47,218 nucleotides of DNA from positions 1 through 47,218 of the forward strand of contig MGTJ01000101.1 in the NCBI GenBank assembly GCA_001799395.1, read 5' to 3'. The position numbers and the translations under genes are program-made. Under the pieces are notes generated by a model that did not search any database, was not told the DNA's origin, and saw only the letters and a program-made list of their open reading frames with translations. The DNA is from Desulfobacterales bacterium RIFOXYA12_FULL_46_15 (lineage in GTDB: Bacteria > Desulfobacterota > Desulfobacteria > Desulfobacterales > Desulfobacteraceae). Numbering within the stretch: position 1 is the first letter of the stretch; the number at the start of each line of letters is the position of its first letter. Of this stretch, positions 28,469 through 37,472 are shown in pieces.

Positions 28469-29169
28469 ACAATACCGGAAAACTATTCGGGGTGGGTGTA
28501 GGCCCCGGTGATCCAGAACTTTTAACCATGAAGGCCGTCCGGGTGATTAAATCTGCAGATGTGATCTTCACGGCAGCATCTGCCAAAAACACATATAGTC
28601 TTGCTGTAGAAATCGCCTCACCCTATATTTCACCTGATGTCCCCGTGAATATACTATCTTTTCCCATGACAAAAGATATGAATACTGCTGAAACCGCCTG
28701 GACTGAAAATGCACGAATGATCGCCGGGACGCTGAGGCAAGGCCGAAATGCTGTATTCCTGACCCTGGGTGACCCCACCACTTATTCCACTTTCGGATAT
28801 ATTCTTAAAAAAATGAAATGTATCATGCCGGATGCGGATATTGAAACCATTCCCGGGATTACCTCTTTTCATGCAGCCTCTGCCCGGCTGAACCGGATAC
28901 TTGTTGAAGGAGAAGAATCATTACTCATAACTTCGGGTGCTTTCGGCGGGGATCGGATAAGGAATGTTACCGGGATCGAAAATGTTGCCATTGTCAAGGC
29001 TTACAAAAATATCAGGGATGTCAACCAGGCATTAAAAGATACAGGCCTTTACAAAAGAAGCGTTGCCGTGTCAAAATGCGGCAGAGACAATGAGGAGATT
29101 ATCAATGATGTTGGCGAGCTTGAAAACAGAGCCCCTGATTACTGGACATTGATCCTTGCCTCAAAATGA
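28465..29169 (+). CDS. cbiL: Precorrin-2/cobalt-factor II C20-methyltransferase
   Basis: The 234-residue protein is a typical tetrapyrrole methyltransferase: GVGVGPGDPELLTMKAVRVIKSADVIF at the start, TLGDPTTYSTF in the middle and ETIPGITSFHAASARL. GDPTTYST and the SFPMTKD segment fit CbiL/CobI rather than the other ring methylases. It adds the C20 methyl using SAM. It overlaps the btuF stop by 4 bases. The following genes continue the same pathway. Confidence 0.93.
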   Translation: MNNTGKLFGVGVGPGDPELLTMKAVRVIKSADVIFTAASAKNTYSLAVEIASPYISPDVPVNILSFPMTKDMNTAETAWTENARMIAGTLRQGRNAVFLTLGDPTTYSTFGYILKKMKCIMPDADIETIPGITSFHAASARLNRILVEGEESLLITSGAFGGDRIRNVTGIENVAIVKAYKNIRDVNQALKDTGLYKRSVAVSKCGRDNEEIINDVGELENRAPDYWTLILASK

Positions 29170-29203
29170 AAAATCGGGGATCTATAATACAGGATGGGTT
29201 GAT

Positions 29204-30454
29204 ATGTATGCAATAGATGTTATAGGGATGGGTCTCGGCCCGGATGACCTGACGCCAAAACATCTTACTCTGATCCGGGAATGCGATGTTCTTGTTGGAG
29301 GAGAACGTCATCTCGCATTATTTAGAGACTTAGGCAAACAAGAAATTGTGATTAAAGGCCGGATTAACGGAGTGATTGATGCCGTCAGGGAAAAAATGGA
29401 TGGGTACAGAATAGTTGTTCTGGCATCCGGAGATCCACTGTTCTACGGGATCGGCGCTACGCTGATGCAATATTTCGACAAAACCCAATTGAATATTCAT
29501 TCCAATATATCTTCCATATCAGCTGCATTTACGGCCATCAAAGAACCATGGCACGATGCACTCGTCATTAGCCTTCACGGCAAAAAAGAGGCTGAGGCCA
29601 TTTCTTTTTCTAAATTTTCCGGTGAAAATAAAATCGCATTTTTGACTTCTCCTGAAATGAATCCCGGGTATATTGCAGACATGCTGATCAAAGAGGGCAT
29701 CTATGATTTCAGATTCTGTGTCCTGGAAAACCTTGGGAACAAAGAAATGGAAAAAATATCATGGTTTGACAATATTGATCTTATACGGCAGCAAACTTTT
29801 CAAGATCCAAATATCGTCATCCTTTTTAAACGCCTTTTGGAAAAAAATATTGTTTCACGGGAAACACATATTGGCATGGATGACTCTCTTTTTAAACATT
29901 CAAAAGGATTAATCACAAAATCAGAAATCCGGAGCCTTTCCTTATCTAAATTAAAATTTATTAAAAAGGATCATGTGCTATGGGATATCGGTTCAGGCTG
30001 CGGGTCCGTCGGGATTGAAGCATCTTTTTTAATTCCCTGGGGTCTTGTCTATTCGATTGAAAAGCATTCGAAAAGGATTTCAGATATCATTCATAATCTT
30101 AAAAATTTTAATTGTTCCAATGTGAAGCTTGTAAATACCGAGTTTCCGGACGGGATAGAAGAGCTTAGAATTCCGGACAGGATATTTATCGGTGGCGGCG
30201 GAAAAAATATGGCCCAAATGATGGATGTGTGTTGTGAAAAACTTGCCCTTTTTGGCAGGATCGTCATTAATACAGTTCTTTTACAGACCATGGGAACCGT
30301 TTTGACCTGTCTTGAAAAATACAAATTTAAAACCGATGTGGTCCAGGTCCAGGTGTCCAGATCAAAACCCATGCCTTATGGGGACCGGCTCGAAGCCATA
30401 AACCCGGTCTGGATTATTTCAGGAGCCAAAACCAGGGAAGGAAATAATATATGA
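29204..30454 (+). CDS. cbiET: Fused CbiE-CbiT: precorrin-6Y/cobalt-precorrin methyltransferase and decarboxylase
   Basis: The 416-residue protein starts at ATG 29204 (MYAIDVIGMGLGPDDLT). Residues 1 to about 210 are the CbiE methyltransferase (VLVGGERHL, VLASGDPLFYGIG, SSISAAFTAI). After a short linker, residues 230-416 are CbiT, with GLITKSEIRSLSLSKL, the SAM-binding VLWDIGSGCGSVGIEAS and IFIGGGGKNM. Together they methylate C5 and C15 and decarboxylate the C12 acetate, the reaction set of CobL. The linker at residues 217-221 (VSRET) is encoded by a near-perfect parS sequence. It lies 34 bases after cbiL and overlaps cbiF by 4 bases. Confidence 0.93.
   Translation: MYAIDVIGMGLGPDDLTPKHLTLIRECDVLVGGERHLALFRDLGKQEIVIKGRINGVIDAVREKMDGYRIVVLASGDPLFYGIGATLMQYFDKTQLNIHSNISSISAAFTAIKEPWHDALVISLHGKKEAEAISFSKFSGENKIAFLTSPEMNPGYIADMLIKEGIYDFRFCVLENLGNKEMEKISWFDNIDLIRQQTFQDPNIVILFKRLLEKNIVSRETHIGMDDSLFKHSKGLITKSEIRSLSLSKLKFIKKDHVLWDIGSGCGSVGIEASFLIPWGLVYSIEKHSKRISDIIHNLKNFNCSNVKLVNTEFPDGIEELRIPDRIFIGGGGKNMAQMMDVCCEKLALFGRIVINTVLLQTMGTVLTCLEKYKFKTDVVQVQVSRSKPMPYGDRLEAINPVWIISGAKTREGNNI
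29851..29866. promoter_or_regulatory. parS-like site inside cbiET
   Basis: TGTTTCACGGGAAACA differs from the ParB consensus TGTTTCACGTGAAACA at one base. It falls in the linker between the CbiE and CbiT domains and encodes VSRET. It also half resembles the Noc site core TTTCCCGGGAAA. Binding is inferred from sequence only. Confidence 0.6.
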
Positions 30455-31233
30455 ACCATACGAACATGGTCATCTTTGCAGGCGCAGGGCCGGGAGATCC
30501 TGATTTGATAACCGTCAAGGCTATGAATGCACTGAAAACAGCCGACCTTATCATTTATGCAGGTTCTCTTGTACCCAAGGCTGTCTTGTGCTGGAAAGGG
30601 GAAAAAACAGAAACCCTCTCCAGCGAAGATATGGATTTAACCCGGATCATTGACACAATCCGGGAATATTCTTCAAAGGGAATGAAAGTGGTACGCCTTC
30701 ATACCGGAGATCCGTCATTATATGGCGCAATCCTAGAGCAGATGCGGGAACTTGAAAAATTTAATATCCCATACGAAGTAATCCCGGGAGTCACGGCCGC
30801 TTTTGCAGCTTCAGCAAAAATGAAAATGGAATACACGATTCCTGATGAAACTCAGACCCTGATTCTGACACGGATTTCAGGACGAACCCGTGTTCCTGAT
30901 TCGGAAGATCTTGAAAAGCTTGCGTCCCATAGGTCTTCAATGGTCATTTACCTAAGCATCGGCCATGTCAAAAAAGTCCAAGCCATCCTGGAAACCTATT
31001 ACGGGAAAGAGAATCTTTGTGCAGTGGCCTTTAAGGTCAGTCATCCTGAAGAAAAAATTATTTATACTAAAATTAAACATCTTGTAAAAACCTGTGAAGA
31101 ACACCATATCGTACGGCACGCACTGATCATTGTAGGTAAATCCGTTGAGGCAGGCATTACTCCCGGCCGGAGCGGTTCATCAAAATTATATGATTCCGGA
31201 TTTTCCCATGGTTATAGAACTGCTGAAAAATAA
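30451..31233 (+). CDS. cbiF: Precorrin-4/cobalt-precorrin-4 C11-methyltransferase
   Basis: The 260-residue protein starts at an ATGA overlap with cbiET. It has FAGAGPGDPDLITVKAMNALKTADLIIYAGSLV, HTGDPSLYGAILEQM and EVIPGVTAAFAASA; YAGSLV and TGDPSLYGA are typical of CbiF/CobM. It adds the C11 methyl group during anaerobic corrin ring construction. The cbiG gene starts inside its 3' end. Confidence 0.95.
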   Translation: MNHTNMVIFAGAGPGDPDLITVKAMNALKTADLIIYAGSLVPKAVLCWKGEKTETLSSEDMDLTRIIDTIREYSSKGMKVVRLHTGDPSLYGAILEQMRELEKFNIPYEVIPGVTAAFAASAKMKMEYTIPDETQTLILTRISGRTRVPDSEDLEKLASHRSSMVIYLSIGHVKKVQAILETYYGKENLCAVAFKVSHPEEKIIYTKIKHLVKTCEEHHIVRHALIIVGKSVEAGITPGRSGSSKLYDSGFSHGYRTAEK

Positions 31234-32275
31234 GACCATACCGGATCACCTGGCAATCTGGTGCATTACACCTAAAGGAAAGACTCTCGGACTGAAACTT
31301 AAGACAGCCTTACAGAACCCGGCTCTGTTTATTTCAAACAGAATCGGGGACGGTTTTGACAATAGACAAGGCATATTTGGATTTGATACGCTCAGTCATG
31401 AAATTAGAAAAAAATTTAATCAATATTCGGGACATATTTTCATATTTTCTACAGGAATTGCCGTACGACTTATTGCACCGCTCTTGAAATCAAAAATTAT
31501 GGACCCGGCCATCGTTGTGGTGGATGAAAATGGAAATCACGCCATCAGCCTGATTTCAGGACATATTGGCGGAGCCAATGCCCTTGCAAAAAAAATTGCA
31601 GACATGATTCAGGCAAGTCCTGTCATCACAACGGCCACTGATACCAATGACCTGCCTGCCATTGATCTGATTGCCAAGGAAAAAAGATTATTTATAGAAA
31701 CTCCACAGAATATAAAACGTATCAACATGGCATTCCTTATAGGAAAATCCATTGATTTGTATGATCCCTTTGGATTTGTTGAAACAGAATTGAAAGATTT
31801 TCTTTTATCAAAAACGCCAGATGATCGTGAAGGATTTGAAAAAATCTTCTGCTCTTATGAAATTGGACCAGTTTCACGTGAAACCATGATTTTGAGACCT
31901 CCTTTGTTAAGCGTTGGAATTGGTTGTAACCGTGGAACCGGGGTTAAGGCCATATATGATTTCCTTACCCATGTTTTCAAAGAAAATGGACTTTCCATAA
32001 GAAGCATTGACAGGCTTTCCACAATTGATTTAAAAAAAAATGAGGGGGGATTGCTATCCCTTGCAAAAAAGATGAAGCTTCCCATGGAGTTCCACACCAG
32101 GGAAAAATTAAATTCCATAAAATCCATTGAAACGCCTTCAGAAATGGTTGAAAAGCATGTCGGGGTTAAAAGTGTATCTGAGGCGTCGGCTGTTTTATCG
32201 GCCGGTAATGGCAAATTGATTGTTACAAAAAAGAAGAATAAGGATGTCACTATCGCTGTGGCAATAAAAAAATGA
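31208..32275 (+). CDS. cbiG: Cobalt-precorrin-5A hydrolase
   Basis: From ATG 31208 the protein has about 355 residues; ATG 31190 is an alternative and neither has a strong ribosome site. The CbiG pattern is clear: FIFSTGIAVRLIAPLLKSKIMDPAIVVVDENGNHAISLISGHIGGANALAKKIA in the middle domain and LLSVGIGCNRGTGVKAIYDFL in the C-terminal domain. It opens the delta-lactone of cobalt-precorrin-5A and releases acetaldehyde, a step specific to the anaerobic pathway, in line with the organism's lifestyle. Residues 222-226 (VSRET), in the interdomain linker, are encoded by a parS-like sequence. Confidence 0.92.
   Translation: MVIELLKNKTIPDHLAIWCITPKGKTLGLKLKTALQNPALFISNRIGDGFDNRQGIFGFDTLSHEIRKKFNQYSGHIFIFSTGIAVRLIAPLLKSKIMDPAIVVVDENGNHAISLISGHIGGANALAKKIADMIQASPVITTATDTNDLPAIDLIAKEKRLFIETPQNIKRINMAFLIGKSIDLYDPFGFVETELKDFLLSKTPDDREGFEKIFCSYEIGPVSRETMILRPPLLSVGIGCNRGTGVKAIYDFLTHVFKENGLSIRSIDRLSTIDLKKNEGGLLSLAKKMKLPMEFHTREKLNSIKSIETPSEMVEKHVGVKSVSEASAVLSAGNGKLIVTKKKNKDVTIAVAIKK
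31871..31884. promoter_or_regulatory. parS-like site inside cbiG
   Basis: The 14-base core GTTTCACGTGAAAC is a perfect palindrome and a perfect match to the inner 14 bases of the ParB site; only the two outermost bases (A and C) differ. It lies at the linker between CbiG domains and encodes VSRET in the same frame as the site in cbiET. Confidence 0.65.
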
Positions 32276-33060
32276 CATTGTACATCGTCGGAACAGGGCC
32301 GGGAGATATTGCCCACATTTCAGGAAGGGCCATTGAGGTCATCCGCAACGCAGACTGCATTGCAGGGTATACGACCTATTTGGATATGATCGCGGATATC
32401 ATCAAAGATAAGGAAATTGTATCTACAGGAATGATGAAAGAGGTTGAAAGGGTTGAAAAAGCAATAGAAAAAGCTTTGTCAGGAAAATCATGTGCCCTTG
32501 TGTCCGGCGGAGATCCTGGAATTTATGCCATGGCAGGCCTTGCTTTTGAAATCTGTAGGAATAAGGGGATTAAGCTTGCAAGACAGGGGGATAAAACAGA
32601 TCCAACAGACAAAGGCCATTTTCTCTATATTGAAACCATTCCCGGAATCCCGGCTCTCGCAGCAGGCGCCGCCCTGGCAGGCGCTCCGCTCACCCATGAT
32701 TTTGCAGCCGTCTCCCTGAGTGACCTTCTCACTTCCTGGGAAACCATTGAAAAAAGACTGACCTGTGCTGCCATGGCGGATTTTGTCATTGTTCTATACA
32801 ATCCGAAAAGCAAAAAAAGGGACTGGCAGCTTAGACGGGCACAGGAACTGATTCTTGCCCATAGAGATGGGGCAACCCCTGTTGCCGTTGTTACGGGAGC
32901 CATGAGGGTAAATCAGCGGATTTCTTTTACGACCCTGTCTCAACTGGAATCTGAAGATGTGACCATGCAGACGGTTATTTTCATAGGTTCCAGCACATCT
33001 GTCCAATATCTGGATTTCCTGTTTACACCAAGAGGATATTCAGAAAAATATGATATATAA
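32272..33060 (+). CDS. cbiH: Precorrin-3B/cobalt-precorrin-3 C17-methyltransferase
   Basis: The 262-residue protein starts at an ATGA overlap with cbiG. It has YIVGTGPGDIAHISGRAIEVIRNADCIAGYTTYLDMI, SGGDPGIYAMAGLAFE, ETIPGIPALAAGAALAGAPLTHDFAAVSLSDLLTSW and VLYNPKSKKRDWQL, all typical of CbiH/CobJ. It methylates C17 and drives ring contraction. A short additional charged segment (RQGDKTDPTDKGH) precedes the ETIPG motif. Confidence 0.95.
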   Translation: MTLYIVGTGPGDIAHISGRAIEVIRNADCIAGYTTYLDMIADIIKDKEIVSTGMMKEVERVEKAIEKALSGKSCALVSGGDPGIYAMAGLAFEICRNKGIKLARQGDKTDPTDKGHFLYIETIPGIPALAAGAALAGAPLTHDFAAVSLSDLLTSWETIEKRLTCAAMADFVIVLYNPKSKKRDWQLRRAQELILAHRDGATPVAVVTGAMRVNQRISFTTLSQLESEDVTMQTVIFIGSSTSVQYLDFLFTPRGYSEKYDI

Positions 33061-33092
33061 AATGATCCGAACTTCTTTGCAGGGGATTTGAT

Positions 33093-33605
33093 ATGAAAGG
33101 CTATATTCAGGTTTATACCGGAAAAGGGAAAGGGAAAACCACAGCATGCCTGGGTCTTGCAGTGAGAGCAGCCGGCGCAGGGCTAAAGGTCTATATTGCC
33201 CAGTTCCTAAAAAATGGGGAATATTCGGAGACCAAAGCATTGTCCCGGTTTGAGAATATTACGATTGAACAATTCGGTATGGGTAAATTTGTCAGAGGCT
33301 GTCCGTCAGAAGAAGAAATCGCAGCAGGAAAGGCAGGGTATAAAAAACTGTGTGATATTTTAAAAGAGGCAAAACATGATGTGGTCATTGTCGAAGAAGG
33401 GAATGTGGCGGTCATGTGCAATATTATATCGGAAAAAGAACTCCTGGATCTTATGGATATGAAACCTGACACTGTTGAACTTGTCATTACGGGACGGGGT
33501 GCCACAAAAGCAGTCCTTGAAAAGGCCGATCTTGTGACGGAAATGCAGGAAATTAAACATTATTATCAAAAGGGTGTTTCTGCCCGTATCGGAATTGAAA
33601 AATGA
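33093..33605 (+). CDS. cobO: Cob(I)yrinic acid a,c-diamide adenosyltransferase
   Basis: This 170-residue CobA/CobO/BtuR-type enzyme has the P-loop GKGKGKTTACLGLAVRAAGAG at residues 10-30 and the characteristic QFLKNG, DVVIVEEGNVA and ELVITGRGA motifs. It transfers the adenosyl group of ATP to the cobalt. It begins 32 bases after cbiH, with AGGGGAT before the ATG, and its stop overlaps the cobQ ATG. Confidence 0.95.
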   Translation: MKGYIQVYTGKGKGKTTACLGLAVRAAGAGLKVYIAQFLKNGEYSETKALSRFENITIEQFGMGKFVRGCPSEEEIAAGKAGYKKLCDILKEAKHDVVIVEEGNVAVMCNIISEKELLDLMDMKPDTVELVITGRGATKAVLEKADLVTEMQEIKHYYQKGVSARIGIEK

Positions 33606-35065
33606 AGAAAAAAAATATAGCGATACTGGGCACAGGCTCTGATGTCGGAAAAAGTATTGTTGCAGCTGCGCTTTGCAGGTCTCTTGTTGATAAGGGAGAT
33701 AGAATTGCGCCCTTTAAATCCCAGAATATGTCCAATAATTCCGGGATAACGCCTGAAGGACTTGAAATGGGGCGGGCTCAGATTGTCCAGGCAGAAGCTT
33801 CCAGGATCGCGCCCCATGTCCATATGAATCCAATCCTTTTAAAACCGACAGGTGAAAAACAATCCCAGGTGATCTTGTTTGGAAAGGTTCATGGAAATCA
33901 TACAGCCATGGATTACCACAGGCAGAAAGGATTTTATTTTGAAAAAGCCTGCCAGGCGTTTAATGCCCTTGAAAAGACCTGTGACAGGGTTATTCTTGAA
34001 GGCGCCGGTTCTTGTGCAGAAGTCAACCTGATGCCGGGTGATATTGTCAATTTCCCCATGGCCGAATATGCCAGTGCCGATGTAATTCTTGTGGCTGATA
34101 TCCACAGGGGGGGTGTTTTTGCACAGATTATCGGCACTCTGAACTGCCTGCCGCAAAAATACCAGGATATGGTAAAAGGCATTATTGTCAACCGGTTTAG
34201 GGGTGATATCGCTCTTTTTAAAGATGGGGTCGAATGGATTGAAAATAAGACCGGTAAAAAAATAATCGGTGTTCTTCCCTGGTATTCTCATTTTAAAATT
34301 GATGCAGAAGATTCCGTTGAAATAGAAGACTGCCGGAATTTAAACGCGCTCAAACCGGATATCCCGGCAATTGCCGTCATCCTTTTGCCCCACATTGCAA
34401 ATTTTACGGATTTTCATGCCTTGTCAATGATAAAAGGATTACAGGTCATTTACATTAACAAGCCCGATCATCTGGAAAAATTCAAGGCTGTGATTATCCC
34501 GGGATCAAAAAATACGAGGGCAGACCTTGAGTGGCTGTTGCAGAAATTTAAGACTCCCCTGGAAGGATATGCGCGATCCAATGGTTGTATTTTGGGTATC
34601 TGCGGCGGGTATCAAATGCTTGGAGAATTTGTCGATGATCCTGAAGGGCTTGAAGGCCGGCCGGGAAGAACATATGCCTTAAACCTCTTACCGGTCCGGA
34701 CCATTTTGAAAGCGCCTAAAACAACTACCCTCAGTGATTTCGAATGGGAGGGCATCAAGGGTAAGGGCTATGAGATTCATATGGGATCTACCATACTAAA
34801 AAGAGGTTTCCCCATGCTCACCATCCTTTCCCGAAACTTTGATTCCTGCGAGGCTGTGGATGGTTGTATAGAAATGAATAAAAAAATTGCAGGAACTTAT
34901 ATCCACGGTTTTTTTGATTCCCCAAAGGTATTATCCAAATGGCTGACACTCATTGGATTAAATCTTCCCTGCCCTGAAGAAGACCTTGTATTTTTAAAGG
35001 AAAAAAATTACACTCTTTTAAAAGAACATTTTGAAACCCATGTAAACTTAAGTCATATCCTTTGA
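33602..35065 (+). CDS. cobQ: Cobyric acid synthase
   Basis: This 487-residue glutamine-dependent amidotransferase (CobQ/CbiP) has an N-terminal dethiobiotin-synthetase-like ATPase domain (AILGTGSDVGKSIVAAALCR, FKSQNMSNNSGITPEGLEMGRAQIVQA, EGAGSCAEVNL). Its C-terminal class I-like glutaminase domain has the nucleophile in GCILGICGGYQMLG and His in GTYIHGFFD. It amidates four side chains of adenosylcobyrinate diamide. It is the last gene of the operon; cbiA, cbiC, cbiD, cbiJ, cbiB and the nucleotide-loop genes are absent from the window and must be elsewhere if the pathway is complete. Confidence 0.96.
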   Translation: MKKKNIAILGTGSDVGKSIVAAALCRSLVDKGDRIAPFKSQNMSNNSGITPEGLEMGRAQIVQAEASRIAPHVHMNPILLKPTGEKQSQVILFGKVHGNHTAMDYHRQKGFYFEKACQAFNALEKTCDRVILEGAGSCAEVNLMPGDIVNFPMAEYASADVILVADIHRGGVFAQIIGTLNCLPQKYQDMVKGIIVNRFRGDIALFKDGVEWIENKTGKKIIGVLPWYSHFKIDAEDSVEIEDCRNLNALKPDIPAIAVILLPHIANFTDFHALSMIKGLQVIYINKPDHLEKFKAVIIPGSKNTRADLEWLLQKFKTPLEGYARSNGCILGICGGYQMLGEFVDDPEGLEGRPGRTYALNLLPVRTILKAPKTTTLSDFEWEGIKGKGYEIHMGSTILKRGFPMLTILSRNFDSCEAVDGCIEMNKKIAGTYIHGFFDSPKVLSKWLTLIGLNLPCPEEDLVFLKEKNYTLLKEHFETHVNLSHIL

Positions 35066-35183
35066 TCCGGACAGCCCGGTCAAAATCTTTAACCCGGATC
35101 GGGAATCCTGACAATCGTGATGAAATCATTTACATTCGCTTTTAAATTATTTATTCTTAGCCAATTATAAAATTGACAACTCT

Positions 35184-37472
35184 TTGGATAAAAACAGCGT
35201 GGAGCAATCAAATCGAATTCCGGATCTAGCCGAACTTGCACTTCAATATGGCACAATAAATATTGAGCAATTTCAGCACCTTCAGAAATTATATGCCTTA
35301 AAACAAAAACAAGGCCAAACCATATCCCTTGACCGGATAATCCTGAATTTAAATTTTGCAACGCAATATCAGGTCGGGCTTTTAAAATTAATAGAAGATT
35401 ATTTGGTTATCAGAAAACAAGGCGAAGCGTTTGGCAGAATTGCCATAGAGAAAGGCTTTGCCACTGAAAAAGATATAGAAAAAGCACTTGAGTATCAAAA
35501 AAAAGAATTTCGGCGGGCAAAACTGAAAAAGCTGATCGGAGATATACTGGTTGAATCCGGTGTTATCACGATAAAACAGAAAAATGCCATTTTAAAGGAA
35601 CAACTTTTTCTGGATACAGCAATGGAAAAGATAGCGGCTTTAGAACCGCAATCCGATGGACATAAAGCCTCTGACAAAACTATTTTAAAAAATGGCCCTG
35701 ATCTTTCCGATTATGAAAAAAAATTTTTACAGGTAAAAATTTTAGACAAGGAATTTTCTGCCAGTGTTATTGAAAAAGGGTTTGCAACCGCCCTCCAGGT
35801 CAGGACCGCCCAGATCGCCCAGGAAAAGGCTTTTGAAAAAGAAAACAAAATTCGAATCCTCGGTGATTTCATGGTGCAGCTCAATTTTATAACCGAAGAC
35901 CAGAAAATACTTGTTCTTAAAGAACAACAGCGGCTTGCCGAACTCTCCCAACCTGCAAAAGATAAGGACATCTTCGTCAGTATCAGCAAAGATAGAATGG
36001 AAGCTGTGATAAAAATAGACAAAGGTATTGAAACATTAAACTACCGGGATATCCGGCAGGCGCTTCAAGACAAGGGTATAAAATTCGGTATCTATCCGGA
36101 TGCCATTCTTCAATGTAATCTTGATATGAGAAATATTGAATTTGTAGCAGCTAGACAGGATTTTTCGTTTGAATTGCTAAAAAGTAAGAAAGCTTCATAT
36201 TCGTTTGATATCACCAAGGTAGACCCACTGGAAAAAAAAATGGGTGCTGCCCTGGCCCAGCAGTACCTTGGAGGAGAAATCCATTTAAAAAAAGACCTTT
36301 TCGGTAATAACCAGGAACAAACCAAAGGTTATGAGTTTCCATTCAGGTGTGCCTCCGGTACAAGACTGTCAAGCGATCAGACAAAGGCTTTTGCGGCTAA
36401 AACCGGGTTTCCTTCCCTTTCCATAGAAAGAAAACTTTATATTCACCCTCCGATTTTCGTTCTAGAAGATGCCGATCTTCGATACGGACCACTTGAAAAT
36501 TATGCAAACCTGAAAATTTCCGGTATTTTAACCGGGGCATATCCTGTAACCGCGGGCGATCTTTATGCAAGGGAAATCAGGGGGGCCAGGATAGAAGCTA
36601 TCGGGACAGTCAGAAGTGAGATCGGCATGACGGATTCTTTTGTCAGCGCACAGGGTGATATCCATGCCAAATATCTTCACAACTGCCGGATTGAAACGTT
36701 TGGCAATGTTTATATTGAAAATGAAATGATCGATTCGGAAGTTTTCTCCAGCGGGAAAATAGATTCAAGGCATTGCCGTGTAGTTTCCTCAACCCTGTTT
36801 GCAAAAAAAGGCATTGAGCTTAAAGGGGTCGGTAACGGCAGGACAAGATCCTGTATTCTCGGGGCTGGAACAGAACATCATATTCTGGAAAAAATAAAAG
36901 GGCTTGAGCTTGAAATAAAAAATATCTGTTCACCCCTGGATGAATTAAAAGAAAAAAAAGAAGACCGGGACAAGGCTGCAAATAAAATTTTTCAAAAAAT
37001 GATTGAGCTGAAGATATTCCATGATCAGGCAAAAGAAAGAAAATCAAAACTTTCAAATGAATTTAAAAAGAAAAAAGAGGCTACAGAGAAAAAAGAACTT
37101 AAAAATATTGTAACCCTGGTCCGGACATTTGAAAAAAGAATGGAGGATTCGCTTGCTTCTCTAAAGGAATTGAACGAAATAAAAAAGAAATATGATAAAG
37201 AGTCAACCCTGCTTGAACAGAAAATAAAAAGACTTGAACCTGAAATAGAAAAAAGAATTTCAGGGTTTCAAATTGATATGCTGGCTATTTTTGAATGGGC
37301 TAGAAAAGAGGAAAATCATTCCTGCATTAAAATCAGAAAACAGGCGTTTTCAGGAACCCTGTTTAAAGGTGTTTATTCAGAGCTGGCTATTGATAACGAA
37401 TTGAATAATTTTTCAGTAATGGAGAGACAGGATACAACTGCAGATTATAATCTGGTGGTTGTACAGCATTAA
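35184..37472 (+). CDS. FapA/DUF342 domain protein with N-terminal repeats
   Basis: The 762-residue protein has three parts. Residues 10-260 contain three related helical units (FGRIAIEKGFATEKDIEKALEYQ with IGDILVESGVIT; SASVIEKGFATALQVRTAQIAQ with LGDFMVQLNFIT; a weaker first copy), resembling secretion-ATPase N-terminal repeats. Residues 265-560 contain the FapA beta-rich region (VSISKDRMEAVI, DADLRYGPLENYANLKISG, GDLYAREIRGARIEAIG, GVGNG). The end is a long coiled coil (about 570-725). FapA proteins are thought to act in polymer or flagellar regulation, but the function is not established. No ATG fits the frame; TTG 35184 is the likely start (GTG 35199 possible). Confidence 0.8.
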   Translation: MDKNSVEQSNRIPDLAELALQYGTINIEQFQHLQKLYALKQKQGQTISLDRIILNLNFATQYQVGLLKLIEDYLVIRKQGEAFGRIAIEKGFATEKDIEKALEYQKKEFRRAKLKKLIGDILVESGVITIKQKNAILKEQLFLDTAMEKIAALEPQSDGHKASDKTILKNGPDLSDYEKKFLQVKILDKEFSASVIEKGFATALQVRTAQIAQEKAFEKENKIRILGDFMVQLNFITEDQKILVLKEQQRLAELSQPAKDKDIFVSISKDRMEAVIKIDKGIETLNYRDIRQALQDKGIKFGIYPDAILQCNLDMRNIEFVAARQDFSFELLKSKKASYSFDITKVDPLEKKMGAALAQQYLGGEIHLKKDLFGNNQEQTKGYEFPFRCASGTRLSSDQTKAFAAKTGFPSLSIERKLYIHPPIFVLEDADLRYGPLENYANLKISGILTGAYPVTAGDLYAREIRGARIEAIGTVRSEIGMTDSFVSAQGDIHAKYLHNCRIETFGNVYIENEMIDSEVFSSGKIDSRHCRVVSSTLFAKKGIELKGVGNGRTRSCILGAGTEHHILEKIKGLELEIKNICSPLDELKEKKEDRDKAANKIFQKMIELKIFHDQAKERKSKLSNEFKKKKEATEKKELKNIVTLVRTFEKRMEDSLASLKELNEIKKKYDKESTLLEQKIKRLEPEIEKRISGFQIDMLAIFEWARKEENHSCIKIRKQAFSGTLFKGVYSELAIDNELNNFSVMERQDTTADYNLVVVQH

